A stretch of 64,000 nucleotides of DNA, taken from positions 31,126,318-31,190,317 of the forward strand of contig NC_087068.1 in NCBI RefSeq assembly GCF_963678635.1, in the 5' to 3' direction. Of the stretch, positions 10,559 to 20,056 are shown one piece after another. The number at the start of each line of letters is the position of its first letter. The stretch's first letter is position 1. This DNA is from Symsagittifera roscoffensis. Lineage: Eukaryota > Xenacoelomorpha > Acoela > Convolutidae. The notes beneath the pieces were generated by a model. It was not told where the DNA came from. It searched no databases and saw only the letters and a program-made list of their open reading frames with translations. The position numbers and the translations under genes were made by a program.

Positions 10559-10785
10559 TTAGACAAGTTGTTAAAATCGTACCTGTGGATATATTCAAGG
10601 GTTTTGGAAAGTTGGAGGAATAGTTCGAGTATTGTGTAGAAAATTAAAAAAATGTTACAAAAAATGATTAAGATTATTAGAAAAGATTCGAGTATATCAA
10701 AAAGAAATATTATAAAAGCTTCAAGTATTGAAAAAAAATGTTTAAAATTTATAAGTATTTGAGCAACTGTTTGAGAGAAAAGCAT
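10555..10785 (-). CDS. Element A small membrane ORF 2 (76 aa)
   Basis: 76 residues dominated by Ile, Leu and Phe from about 9 to 60, ending in a polar tail. The ATG directly follows the stop of the preceding 50-codon frame (TAAATG), and its stop overlaps the next start (ATGA). It could be a membrane-anchored or multi-pass peptide. I do not recognise it. Confidence 0.45.
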   Translation of the reverse strand: MLFSQTVAQILINFKHFFSILEAFIIFLFDILESFLIILIIFCNIFLIFYTILELFLQLSKTLEYIHRYDFNNLSK

Positions 10786-10938
10786 TTAAGAAATGATCTC
10801 TTGGTCGAATATTTTTTGCTGTTTGAGGCGATTTTCTAGTGTGGTCGGATTATTTATTAGTTTTTTGACAAGTGGGTTGAGTTTTGTAAAAATGTGTTGG
10901 GGGCAATTTTTATGGTGATCGGGAGGTCGTCTTTTTCT
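10786..10938 (-). CDS. Element A small ORF 1, ATG-less (50 aa)
   Basis: An open frame of 50 residues after a stop at 10939-10941, with no ATG. It starts Arg/Lys-rich, then has HHKNCPQH, which could bind a metal, and a helical Lys/Leu/Gln-rich second half. It ends in TAA immediately followed by the ATG of the next ORF. It may be the last exon of a spliced transcript, or chance. The tight junction with its neighbour is the main reason for listing it. Confidence 0.3.
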   Translation of the reverse strand, partial: RKRRPPDHHKNCPQHIFTKLNPLVKKLINNPTTLENRLKQQKIFDQEIIS

Positions 10939-10941
10939 TTA

Positions 10942-11385
10942 TTTTTGTTTGTCAAATGATCCGGGGTATGGTGAGATTTTTATACTTTAGGCTAATTAAA
11001 ATCTTCATTTTGTTACTTTAGGCTAAGTTATCAAATTTGTTTTGGGGGTATTCGTGGTCTGAGTTGGGGAAATATTGTTGATCTTTGGGTTATTTGATAA
11101 GGGAGGGGTACGGTATTATGGTGATATTTATTTTAGCTGTCAAGTTGGAGTGGTTTGCTTATTTTTGACCTGGAGGTTGTAAAGTTATAGTTAGAGATGT
11201 GCCTGGAGTTCTAGATTATTCGTCTAATTGATCTTAGTTGGAGTTAGAGAAAGTGGCGGATTGGATGAATCCTATTGGTCTATTTTGAACTAGAATTATT
11301 GCGTATTTGTGAGCATGTTATTTTGAAAAATGGAAATGAAAAATGTTACGGAGGTTTCAAGATTGTAAAGTATAAAATCTTAAAT
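10942..11385 (-). other. gap between integrase and the small ORFs of element A
   Basis: 444 bp, AT-rich, no sense ORF. A short repeat, CTTTAGGCTAA, occurs twice around 10987-11025. It is a likely place for a subgenomic splice acceptor, but none stands out. Confidence 0.4.
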
Positions 11386-13713
11386 TTATTTTTTAAATTC
11401 TACTTTCTTTAATATTTTAGATTGGGGGATGAACATTTTGTAGTTTTTACGTGGTTGATTTCGGAGTCTTGTTGTTTTTCTATGTTCTGATTTGTCTATT
11501 TCTTCTTGGGGTATTATTTGTTCTGTCATTTTTCTATTTTTTCTTTGCTTTTGGGGTTCTTTATGGTCTAGATTTTTTGTAGTGTTTTTGGTAGCTGTTG
11601 GTTTTGTGTTTTGATTTTCGGTGGGGTTATCGGTTTGTTCTGTATTTTTCAGATGTGGTTCGTTTTGAACTATTTTTAATCCTGTGAAGGAATATAATTG
11701 GGTTAATTCGCGGAGTGCGTATTCTTTTGGGTAGTAAGGTAATAGGTTGTTTCGGTGCTGAACGATTACTTTTTTATTGGAGTCGGTAATTTTATATGTG
11801 ACATCAGTGGGTCTTGTAATTATTTGGTAGGGTCCTTTTCGGAGGGGTTGTAATTTTTTAGAAATTCCTTTTTGAGTATTAAAATTAGGTATTAAAACAA
11901 ATGTTCCAATTTTTAAATCGGAAGCTGGTGTAAAACGTGAATTGATTTGTTCATTTATGTTTTGTCTTTGTAATAACTTTTTCGTTATTTTCTGGTAAAT
12001 TTCATTGTGTTTCTTATCTCTATTTAAAATCCATTCGGTGTGTGTACCGGAGGCTAATTTAAGAATTTGGGGGTGATGAAAATGATCTTCATCGTGTGTA
12101 TGTAAAGGTAGGTTATAACAAATTGAGTCTTTATTTGGTTGACAATAACCTTGTGCGTTTTTATGGGAATTTGCTGTAAACATTATTGGTTTGCGTGGCT
12201 TTTGATTGAAAACCATTTCATATGGTGACATTCCTAAAGTTGTCGTAATTTGTGAATTATATGCTAAGGGAAATAATTTTACATCTGCTGACCATTCGGT
12301 ATATTTTGTATCATTTCCGTTGATGATACATCTAAGATATTCCTGTAGTGAACGGTTCATACCTTCGACTAAGCCGTTTGTCCAAGGTGCATGAGATGTA
12401 CGTGGTTTGTGTTTAATGTTGTATAAATGACATAGTGTTATTATTTCATTATTTATGAATTCTGTACCATTGTCTGTGACTAAAATTTCTGGTAGTCCAA
12501 ATTTTGCTATCCAGTGTTCATAAAGTGTTGTATATGCGTAATAAGCATTACAATGTGGTACTGGGTTAAGTGCTACATAGTGTGTGAATGCGTCAACAAT
12601 TACCATAATGTAGGAGTTTCCTTCTGATGAGGGTGAAATTGGGCCTTTAGTATCAAATGAGATACGGTGATTAAAGTACAAACTTTGTCCTTTAAAATCT
12701 TGTTTTTGTGCTATTTGTTTTTGATTTGGGTAAGGTTTATTTAGTTGACATACTATACAATCATTGCATAGTACTTTTATCCAAATTGGTGCATTTGGGA
12801 AGTAAAAATTTTGTATAAAATTTGAATATGTTTTCTCTGATCCAGAGTGTCCTTTAATATTTTGTGTATGTGAAATATTAAAAGCTATAAGAATCATACT
12901 TAAAGGGAGACATGGAACTGTAGATTCATTTAGGTTATACTCTAAAAGGTCTGTATTTTCGTTAATTGTTGTGTTGTTAAATTTGCGAAAGTATCGGAGG
13001 AGTGTTTTGTTTCCTAGAATGGTTGAATCTGCCTTGACAGGTTTAGTTTTATATTTATGCCATGATTTTAGTTGTCTAATTATCGGGTCAAGATTTTGAT
13101 ATTGTTTTAGTGTTGAAATTGTAATCGTTTCTGTTGGAGGGAGAAAAATGTTTTCAATTTCGAATTTAGATAAGGGTATTGTATCTAATGGGTCATGAAG
13201 ATCAAAAACTTGATTTATTGTGTATTTCGAATCGGTTGTTGGTGGTCCTGATAAATTTATTTTATCAGTTAAATTTTCTTTTTCTATTAGTGGAAAATGG
13301 TCTTTTTTAGTTTGGTGTTGTTTTGTTCGTTTTTGTTGGGTGTTATTTTTTATCCATTGGGAATATGGAATTGGTTTAAAAGTTGATGTTCCAAGTAGGT
13401 CAACTTCATAATGATTATTTTGACAATCTAAATAAAGTGGGAAATGTTGTAAATTATTTATTTGTGATTGTTCAATATCAGTTTTAACTGCATATTTGCA
13501 TTCTAATCGGGGTGATGTTTCGTTTTCTGCAAGGTAGAATTTTATGTTTTTGGGTATTTCAACTGTTGTTTTTCGTGTAAGTAATTCAGGTGGTGTATTT
13601 CGACTTAAGGTGTCTGGTAATGCAAGATTTTTTCCTGCAGTCCAAACTATATGTAAGTTTGGAAATTTCATTAGAATTAATTGAAATCTGTAAACTCGGT
13701 GGTTTGGGTTAGA
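11386..13713 (-). CDS. pol: Element A pol, RNase H end and integrase
   Basis: This continues the gag-pol frame after the TAA at 13714-13716. The first residues finish RNase H and the connection (GKNLALPDTLSRN). Integrase follows: an HHCC zinc domain with the CYS pair in CIVCQL, and a DDE core seen as FDTKGP, VTDNGTEF and WTNGLVEG. A GPY/F module (RKGPYQII) and QHRNNLLPYYP come next. The last 100 residues are Lys/Gln/Asn-rich. Integrase inserts the cDNA into the host genome. The module after the DDE core is the Ty3/Gypsy C-terminus, and no chromodomain is seen. The first internal ATG is at 13671, so without suppression of the TAA this half is unlikely to be made as part of Gag-Pol. Confidence 0.92.
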   Translation of the reverse strand, partial: SNPNHRVYRFQLILMKFPNLHIVWTAGKNLALPDTLSRNTPPELLTRKTTVEIPKNIKFYLAENETSPRLECKYAVKTDIEQSQINNLQHFPLYLDCQNNHYEVDLLGTSTFKPIPYSQWIKNNTQQKRTKQHQTKKDHFPLIEKENLTDKINLSGPPTTDSKYTINQVFDLHDPLDTIPLSKFEIENIFLPPTETITISTLKQYQNLDPIIRQLKSWHKYKTKPVKADSTILGNKTLLRYFRKFNNTTINENTDLLEYNLNESTVPCLPLSMILIAFNISHTQNIKGHSGSEKTYSNFIQNFYFPNAPIWIKVLCNDCIVCQLNKPYPNQKQIAQKQDFKGQSLYFNHRISFDTKGPISPSSEGNSYIMVIVDAFTHYVALNPVPHCNAYYAYTTLYEHWIAKFGLPEILVTDNGTEFINNEIITLCHLYNIKHKPRTSHAPWTNGLVEGMNRSLQEYLRCIINGNDTKYTEWSADVKLFPLAYNSQITTTLGMSPYEMVFNQKPRKPIMFTANSHKNAQGYCQPNKDSICYNLPLHTHDEDHFHHPQILKLASGTHTEWILNRDKKHNEIYQKITKKLLQRQNINEQINSRFTPASDLKIGTFVLIPNFNTQKGISKKLQPLRKGPYQIITRPTDVTYKITDSNKKVIVQHRNNLLPYYPKEYALRELTQLYSFTGLKIVQNEPHLKNTEQTDNPTENQNTKPTATKNTTKNLDHKEPQKQRKNRKMTEQIIPQEEIDKSEHRKTTRLRNQPRKNYKMFIPQSKILKKVEFKK

Positions 13714-16700
13714 TTACTGTGTGAAAAGAAAAATGATTGGTTTGTGATCTGTGAAAAGAACTGTTGGATGTTTTGATCCAAGTATTAGAAATTCATATTC
13801 TGTAAGTGTATAGATTATGGCTGTACATTCTCTCATTAGGGTTGAGAGTCTTAGCTCTGCTTGAGTGAATAATCGAGAGTTTGCTGATATAAGGTTCATT
13901 TTGTTTGTACCATTATGTGATTGTAATAATGCTGCGCCGATGCCTAAGTTCGAAGCATCGCACATTGCATAAAATGGTTGATCAGGGTCTGGAATTGTGT
14001 TTGAAATTTGTTCAGTTAAAAGTTTCTTTATTTCTTCGAATCGTGCTTGATGTTCTGTATTCCATTCAAAGTTATTTTGTTGTCTAAGGATGTTATAAAA
14101 TGGTCGTAGATACAATTGCATTTTATAAACATATTTACTTAAAAAGTTTAACATTCCAAGGAATTCTTGGATTTTCTTTTTATTTGTTGGTGGTTGAAGT
14201 TTTTGAATAGCGTCAATGCGTGATTTCAGTGGAGTGATTGTTTTTCTTTCTATGTTATGTCCTAAGAATTTAACTCTTGTCAAAAAGAAATGTGATTTAT
14301 CGGGGGCGGCCTTCAGATTTTCGTTCTGAAGTATTTGGTGATATGTTTCTAAAACTTTGAACATTTCGTCTTTTGTTTGTGATTGCATAAAAACATCGTC
14401 TAGATAGGTGATTGCGTTTTTCTTGAGTATTAGTGGTCTAAAAATTTTGCTCATAAAAGCTGAAAATGCTGCTGGTCCTATGGATATTCCATAGAATAAG
14501 CGGTTGAATTCATATTGTTGGTTTCCGATAACAAATTGTGTTAAACGTCGTGATTGTTCATCTAGTGGCATTTGATTGTATGCACTATTCATGTCGGCGG
14601 TTGTGAAGTATTTGCCGTTTATTTTTGTTAAAATAACTTGTATTGGTTCGATGGGCCAATTGCATTTTGATTCATCTATAAGTGAATTGAGGTATCTAGC
14701 GTCGAGAACGATTTTTAATGATTCTCCTTTAGCTAGAATGATAACGGGGTTGATGAATGTGTTGCCTTTTGGTTGTTCTTCTTTATTAACTGGTGATATA
14801 ATATTGTACTGTTCTAAAATATCGAGTAATCTGTTTACTTTATCATGTAAGTGAATTGGTACTTTACTTGCTCTCTGTTTTTTGAAAACTGCGTCTGGTT
14901 TTAATGGGAGATGTAGTGATGAACTGATTTTGCCAACATCGAATTTTGATGTTGCATAGACTGATGAATATTTAATTAGCTGTTTGGCTAATTTTTCGAA
15001 TTCGTCTTGTGTTATTTGTGAATGTTGGAAATTAAACATTGTTAAAAATTTCTGTTGGTTCTCTGTGTAGTTACTTATGTTGAATGTAGGTTTGAAATAT
15101 GGAGTTTTTGTGAAATAATCCGTATTTCTGTTTTCGTTACTTATTATATTATTTATAGATAATTCTTCATTAAGAATTGTAGATTGGCAAATATCTAGTA
15201 ATTGGAGTATATTGTTTACGCGATAGGCTTTTTCGTGTATTGGTGATATTGTAGCGTTGGTTTCACAATATCCTAAAAGTCCTAAAGGTAATGTTACTTG
15301 GTAAGGTGTGTTGTTATAAACATGTAAGGAAATAATATCTGAATTCGAATTTTTCAAATATTTTATTGAAGAGATTGTGATTTTGAAAAATTTATGAATA
15401 GGTTTGAATTCAAAATCTGACATATAAAATTTTTGTTTGTTTTGTTCTTTATCATATTGGTGAACTTGTTTGATTGAAAAATTATAGATGTTTCCTGATA
15501 GTGGTTTCAGGTGTTTTCTTTGTTGGTTAAATATCGGATAGAATTTTGAAAAGAATGGTGGTTGTTTATTTAATCTTTGAAAAAATGTTAAGGATGTTTC
15601 TTTTGTTTTTGTATATTTATCTTTGATTAATATTTTACTGTTTAGGATGTTAATTGTTGGTATATACTTCGAAATAAATGGTATTCCAATAATATTATAT
15701 TTAATATCTGTGATATGGAATATTTGTTTAAATGGCTTGTTTAGAATTTTGCTTTGCTCCATTGTTCTGGTAGGAAGGAGAAATAATTGGATTTTTCCGT
15801 AGTTTATCAATGTTGATCCTTGTGCTGTTGCTAGCTTACTGGAGGTTTCAAGAGGTGTTAGCTTCGGATGTAAAGTTTTTATTTCATTCCATGTGGGAAT
15901 GTTTATTATGTTTGATTCTGCTCCTGAATCAATTAAAAAATCTATTTCAAGGTCTGGTGGTTGAAATTCTTTGTTTCTTGGGCTTTCTAAGAGAAATGGT
16001 ATTGTCCAGATTTTTTCTTTGGGTTGTTCTTTTTGTATATTTTGGTAGGTATGGTTTGTATTCAAGCATTTTGTTTTGACATTTTGATTGGGTTGTTCTG
16101 TAGTATTTTTTGCATTTGTTTCTTGCGTTGTTGGTGTGGAATTTATGGGTGTAGTGTAATGATTTTGAAGAAATTCTGATTGATTTTCATATATGTGTGA
16201 TGGAAAGGGTTGTTCATATATGACAGATTCATAGTCATTTTCGACTTTTATCATATTGATAGAACGAGTGTTTTCAGTATCACTTTCTGAATCTGATGAT
16301 GTACAGTTTATTTGATTGAGTTGTAACGCATCAGTTACTGTGTCATCAATACCTGGAGGGTCTGATGTAGTTTCTGGGTTAGATTGTACTTGATTGATTT
16401 GCCTTTGATGTTTAGGTGTATTACTTCTGTGACGATTATTAGAATTATTATAGTTATTATTATTCCTATGTGGTGATTGGGAATAATTTCTATAACGATT
16501 ATTATAACTTGGGTGTCGATTTTGTGAATTATTTCGCGATCTGTTTTGGTAATTATTGTTCGGTCTGTTATAGTTCGATCTATTATATGAGTTATTCCTT
16601 GATCGATTGTTCGGGTAATTCTGGTTTCGATTGTTTGAATAACTTCTGTTTCGATTATAGGAGTAGTTTCTATCCCTATTGTATGATGAATTTCGTGATT

Positions 16701-19614
16701 GATTGTTTGGATAGTAGTTATTTCTTGATTGGGAATTAGATCTAGAAACAAATCGTTGTGTATTTGAATTTGATCTGGAGTAGTTATTTCTGCTATTTGG
16801 TCTATTGTAGTGATTTTGTGATGAATTATACGTGTTTCTTCGTTCTGGTGATCTTCCTCTATAACTTGAGTTATATGGAGATTGATTTCTTGTATAACTT
16901 GTATTGTTCGGGAGTGGTTTTCCTGAACTGTTGTTGCTGTGAACTGTTTTGTTCGGTAAATTTTGATCTTTTTTCATGTATTGATAGAATGATTTATTTG
17001 GTTCTTTGTATTTTTGAGGTTTATTTTGACTATCTTGCTGTTTTTGTCTACATTCGGAAATACTATGTCCGTATCGTCGGCAATAATTACACCATTTTTT
17101 GAAAGATGGTTTGCCTTTAAAGTTCGGGTTCTTTTCGTAAATATTAAGTATTTCAGTGATTTTTTCAACGAGGTCTGTCTCTGATTCCTGTATATTATTA
17201 ATATTAGTGGGAGTCGTTTCAATTTTGTTAACGTATTGTAATTTCAGATTTTCCGTTTCTTCTAGTTTCATCGTGATTTCTGCTTGTTCTAGTTTGTCTA
17301 CTAGTTTTCTAAAATCTAAATCGGGTTCTCGAATTGAAGAAGGATGGGATGCTCTCTTTTTTATTGCTATTTTCCTTAATTGTGGTGTTAAGGTCATCAT
17401 TAAGATTTCTGTCATCTTAGTGTTTTTATAGTCGTGTGTATTTAGTGAATATGCTTTTCGAACTAGTGTTTCGATTCTTACTGCTATTTGCTTGATGGTT
17501 TCGTTTGGTAATCTGCGAATTTCATTACATAAAACTCTTTGTTGTTGTTTGTTTCTTTCGGAGTCAAACATTTTTGAAAATTCTTGTGTAAATCTTTTCC
17601 AGTTTGATTTTATTTCTAGAGGTAGTACTGAAAACCATTTTTGGGCTGCGCCATCTAAGGTTGTTTGTATTAATGCTGTGCGTCGATGTATCCAGTTTTG
17701 ATGTAGTGGTGTATTAATTGGTTCAGGTCCAATGTTTAAAATCAAATTTGCTGTTACTGCATTTAAATAATCTTCTACAGAGTATTCAGGGTCTGTTCCT
17801 GTGAAAACCATTAAAGGTTTGTTTGATGTTATTGATGATCCACCCATAAGGTATGGATTCATTGTCATTTGTAATGATTCTGCTGCATTTGGCATTTGAG
17901 AAAAATTCGAAAGTTGGTTTCTTGTTATTTCATGTTGTTGGAGATAATATGGTAGTGGTATTTCATTTTGCATTTGTGATGCTTGATACGAGTGTGCAGT
18001 CATTGGATTTTGTTGTTGAATTGGTTGAAAAGATTGTGTATTAATTAGATTTTGTTGTTGAATTGGTTGTTGATGTTGTGCATCTATTGGTTGTGGAGAA
18101 AAATTCCTATGATTTGTATGTGTTCTCTGTATTCCTTGTCTACGATATTCTTGAGTACTTGGTGCAAATATATCTGGTTGTAAGAAATCATCATCTGAGG
18201 ATAAATAATCCATTTGATAAGATGTTTGTTTTTTATTTTTATTTTGTTGAAAAAATGGGTAATTTTCACTGCGATCCTGTGGAGGATTTGGTTGAAAATT
18301 TTTGGAATTATATTGGGCCGTTGGGTTATCCCAGTTTCGAGGTTTTGTATATTGATTAAAATTCCTTTGTGGTTGATAATTTGTTTTTGACGGATGTGTA
18401 TAATTATAATTATGGTCTGCAAAGTTGTTTCTAGTGAGTGTTTTGCGTGTTTTTGATGGCATTGTCATGGGTCTATATGTTTGGTAATCCATATGTGAAT
18501 ATTTTGGAGCAACCGAAGGTTTAACGGTTGATTGTAAGGTTACCTGTGTTTGTGAAGGATTTGTATTTCTTGGTGTTGTTAAATTCGGGCGTATTGGTGA
18601 AATACTTTGTTGTGTAGTTGTTGTGTGTACAATTTCTTCATTTATGAAGTGTGATGGTGTCTGTATATCTTGTTGAGTAAGATTCCTAGTTCCATTGAGG
18701 TTTTCGTTGTGTATGACTGTAGAATTTAAACTATTATTTTGTGTATCGGGTAAAAATGTATTATAGTTTAATGGTGTTGCATCAATTGTTAATGGTATTA
18801 CTCTTACATAATCTCTTATGTAAGATATTGTACTTATTGCTTGACTTGAGATTGATTGTGGAAAGCTTATAAATGCGGGATGAGACCATTCGGGGTCCCA
18901 AACATAATCTGATTGTTCTGTGATAGCGGTATCATCGTTCGAGTTTTGGGGTCTAAAATTTTTTCTTGCTTGTGCAATTAAATCAATATTGTGTGTGAAA
19001 TAATCTATTATGAACCATGCCAAAATTTTTTGTAAATCGTGTTTGGTATGTTGTGAAACATCGTCTTTCGTGAAATTTTCTTTAATGATGTTTAAATAAC
19101 TAGAGAGTAGTGTGATTTCATGTCGTACTCTTAAATGTTTAGATGTTTCTGTCGGTGAGACATTTGTTATTGGGGTTTCGTTTTCTAATATCGAAATATA
19201 ACTATATATTATTGCGAAAACTTCATTGGTGAAAATGGAGTTTGCTCTTTGTGAGTTATGGTATTGGATGCTTTTTATATATTCTGAAAAAACTTTTGAA
19301 AATTCTAAATCAAGATCGTCTGTTTGAATAGTATATGTTCTATTATTATGGTTTGGGGAAGTGAATTCTATAGAGTAGATTCCATACTGTTGTGTTATGT
19401 TGCATATATCTTTTAAGTAGTGATCTATGATTTGTCTTTTGATTTTTACATCGGGGAACTCTGTTTTACATGGACTGATTCCGGGTTCAAATAAATTTAC
19501 GAGTAAATTTTGACAAAATATGTGTTGTCCTCTATCAGTATCTGCATCTACTATAAAAGGAAAGATTTCATCATCATCTGGAGTTTCTTCACCTGGGGTG
19601 TGTGTTGAGCTCAT
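13714..19614 (-). CDS. gag-pol: Element A Gag-Pol: capsid, zinc knuckle, protease, RT, RNase H (1966 aa, ends at an internal TAA)
   Basis: One frame encodes Gag and Pol with no frameshift. Residues 1-590 form an Asn/Gln/Ser-rich N-terminal region. About 600-800 is a Gag capsid-type helical domain (WFSVLPLEI followed by WKRFTQEFSKMF). Near 840 is a CCHC knuckle (CNYCRRYGHSISEC). Residues 870-1070 are an Arg/Asn/Ser/Tyr repeat tract (NRSRNNSYNR variants). The protease has IDSGAESNI at about 1222. RT has LDARYLNS, ADMNSAYNQMP and YLDD at about 1735. RNase H begins with CDASNLGIG and runs to TDHKP. The frame then hits TAA and continues in frame into integrase, so the stop is a single nonsense change or, less likely, a recoding signal. 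RT order, YLDD and the integrase C-terminus make it Ty3/Gypsy-like. The ATG at 19614 lies inside the upstream ORF. Confidence 0.93.
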   Translation of the reverse strand: MSSTHTPGEETPDDDEIFPFIVDADTDRGQHIFCQNLLVNLFEPGISPCKTEFPDVKIKRQIIDHYLKDICNITQQYGIYSIEFTSPNHNNRTYTIQTDDLDLEFSKVFSEYIKSIQYHNSQRANSIFTNEVFAIIYSYISILENETPITNVSPTETSKHLRVRHEITLLSSYLNIIKENFTKDDVSQHTKHDLQKILAWFIIDYFTHNIDLIAQARKNFRPQNSNDDTAITEQSDYVWDPEWSHPAFISFPQSISSQAISTISYIRDYVRVIPLTIDATPLNYNTFLPDTQNNSLNSTVIHNENLNGTRNLTQQDIQTPSHFINEEIVHTTTTQQSISPIRPNLTTPRNTNPSQTQVTLQSTVKPSVAPKYSHMDYQTYRPMTMPSKTRKTLTRNNFADHNYNYTHPSKTNYQPQRNFNQYTKPRNWDNPTAQYNSKNFQPNPPQDRSENYPFFQQNKNKKQTSYQMDYLSSDDDFLQPDIFAPSTQEYRRQGIQRTHTNHRNFSPQPIDAQHQQPIQQQNLINTQSFQPIQQQNPMTAHSYQASQMQNEIPLPYYLQQHEITRNQLSNFSQMPNAAESLQMTMNPYLMGGSSITSNKPLMVFTGTDPEYSVEDYLNAVTANLILNIGPEPINTPLHQNWIHRRTALIQTTLDGAAQKWFSVLPLEIKSNWKRFTQEFSKMFDSERNKQQQRVLCNEIRRLPNETIKQIAVRIETLVRKAYSLNTHDYKNTKMTEILMMTLTPQLRKIAIKKRASHPSSIREPDLDFRKLVDKLEQAEITMKLEETENLKLQYVNKIETTPTNINNIQESETDLVEKITEILNIYEKNPNFKGKPSFKKWCNYCRRYGHSISECRQKQQDSQNKPQKYKEPNKSFYQYMKKDQNLPNKTVHSNNSSGKPLPNNTSYTRNQSPYNSSYRGRSPERRNTYNSSQNHYNRPNSRNNYSRSNSNTQRFVSRSNSQSRNNYYPNNQSRNSSYNRDRNYSYNRNRSYSNNRNQNYPNNRSRNNSYNRSNYNRPNNNYQNRSRNNSQNRHPSYNNRYRNYSQSPHRNNNNYNNSNNRHRSNTPKHQRQINQVQSNPETTSDPPGIDDTVTDALQLNQINCTSSDSESDTENTRSINMIKVENDYESVIYEQPFPSHIYENQSEFLQNHYTTPINSTPTTQETNAKNTTEQPNQNVKTKCLNTNHTYQNIQKEQPKEKIWTIPFLLESPRNKEFQPPDLEIDFLIDSGAESNIINIPTWNEIKTLHPKLTPLETSSKLATAQGSTLINYGKIQLFLLPTRTMEQSKILNKPFKQIFHITDIKYNIIGIPFISKYIPTINILNSKILIKDKYTKTKETSLTFFQRLNKQPPFFSKFYPIFNQQRKHLKPLSGNIYNFSIKQVHQYDKEQNKQKFYMSDFEFKPIHKFFKITISSIKYLKNSNSDIISLHVYNNTPYQVTLPLGLLGYCETNATISPIHEKAYRVNNILQLLDICQSTILNEELSINNIISNENRNTDYFTKTPYFKPTFNISNYTENQQKFLTMFNFQHSQITQDEFEKLAKQLIKYSSVYATSKFDVGKISSSLHLPLKPDAVFKKQRASKVPIHLHDKVNRLLDILEQYNIISPVNKEEQPKGNTFINPVIILAKGESLKIVLDARYLNSLIDESKCNWPIEPIQVILTKINGKYFTTADMNSAYNQMPLDEQSRRLTQFVIGNQQYEFNRLFYGISIGPAAFSAFMSKIFRPLILKKNAITYLDDVFMQSQTKDEMFKVLETYHQILQNENLKAAPDKSHFFLTRVKFLGHNIERKTITPLKSRIDAIQKLQPPTNKKKIQEFLGMLNFLSKYVYKMQLYLRPFYNILRQQNNFEWNTEHQARFEEIKKLLTEQISNTIPDPDQPFYAMCDASNLGIGAALLQSHNGTNKMNLISANSRLFTQAELRLSTLMRECTAIIYTLTEYEFLILGSKHPTVLFTDHKPIIFLFTQ

Positions 19615-20056
19615 TTTTTCGTTCGATGACTGTTAATATGTAATTATTAATGTGTCGAATTGGTTGATTCCAATTGTATAGATGTACTGGTTTGTGTTTG
19701 TACTGTTTTTTTATTCTTCTTTTTCCTCTTTGTGATGAATTTGAAGTTGTTTCTGAGTCAGAAAAATATAGTTGATCGTGAAGTGGGCAATTTTTATCTA
19801 TTGATTCTTTTAGTTTGTAAAGTTCGTCTAAACTGTTAGTTTCTGATTCTGAAAATGCGTTTCGATTTTTTGAAAATCTTTTTCGTGTTATTTGTCTTTG
19901 TTTAGTTATTATTTTCCTCTTTAGTGTTTGTCGTTTTGTGCGAATGTATCCAACTGTTTGTGTATGGGGTGTGATTACAAGGTCGTATTTTTTGTTATCT
20001 ATTTCACAATTGTGTAAAATGATTGTTTGTTTATTTCCTAGGTTTTTAAATGACAT
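19589..20056 (-). CDS. Element A first ORF, basic 155-aa protein
   Basis: 155 residues. A middle stretch (about 40-68) is very rich in Lys, Arg and Gln, then a Ser/Glu/Asp stretch and another basic patch (RGKRRIKKQYK). No known domain is recognised. It precedes gag and overlaps its start by 26 nt in another frame (+1 relative). That resembles a leader protein or a short upstream cistron whose termination lets ribosomes restart at gag. The basic patches would suit nucleic-acid binding or nuclear entry; this is inference. Confidence 0.65.
   Translation of the reverse strand: MSFKNLGNKQTIILHNCEIDNKKYDLVITPHTQTVGYIRTKRQTLKRKIITKQRQITRKRFSKNRNAFSESETNSLDELYKLKESIDKNCPLHDQLYFSDSETTSNSSQRGKRRIKKQYKHKPVHLYNWNQPIRHINNYILTVIERKNELNTHPR

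Noticed and set aside
16335-16751. 138-codon ORF on the minus strand and 89-codon ORF on the plus strand
   Set aside because: They are frame shadows of the low-complexity Gag tract.
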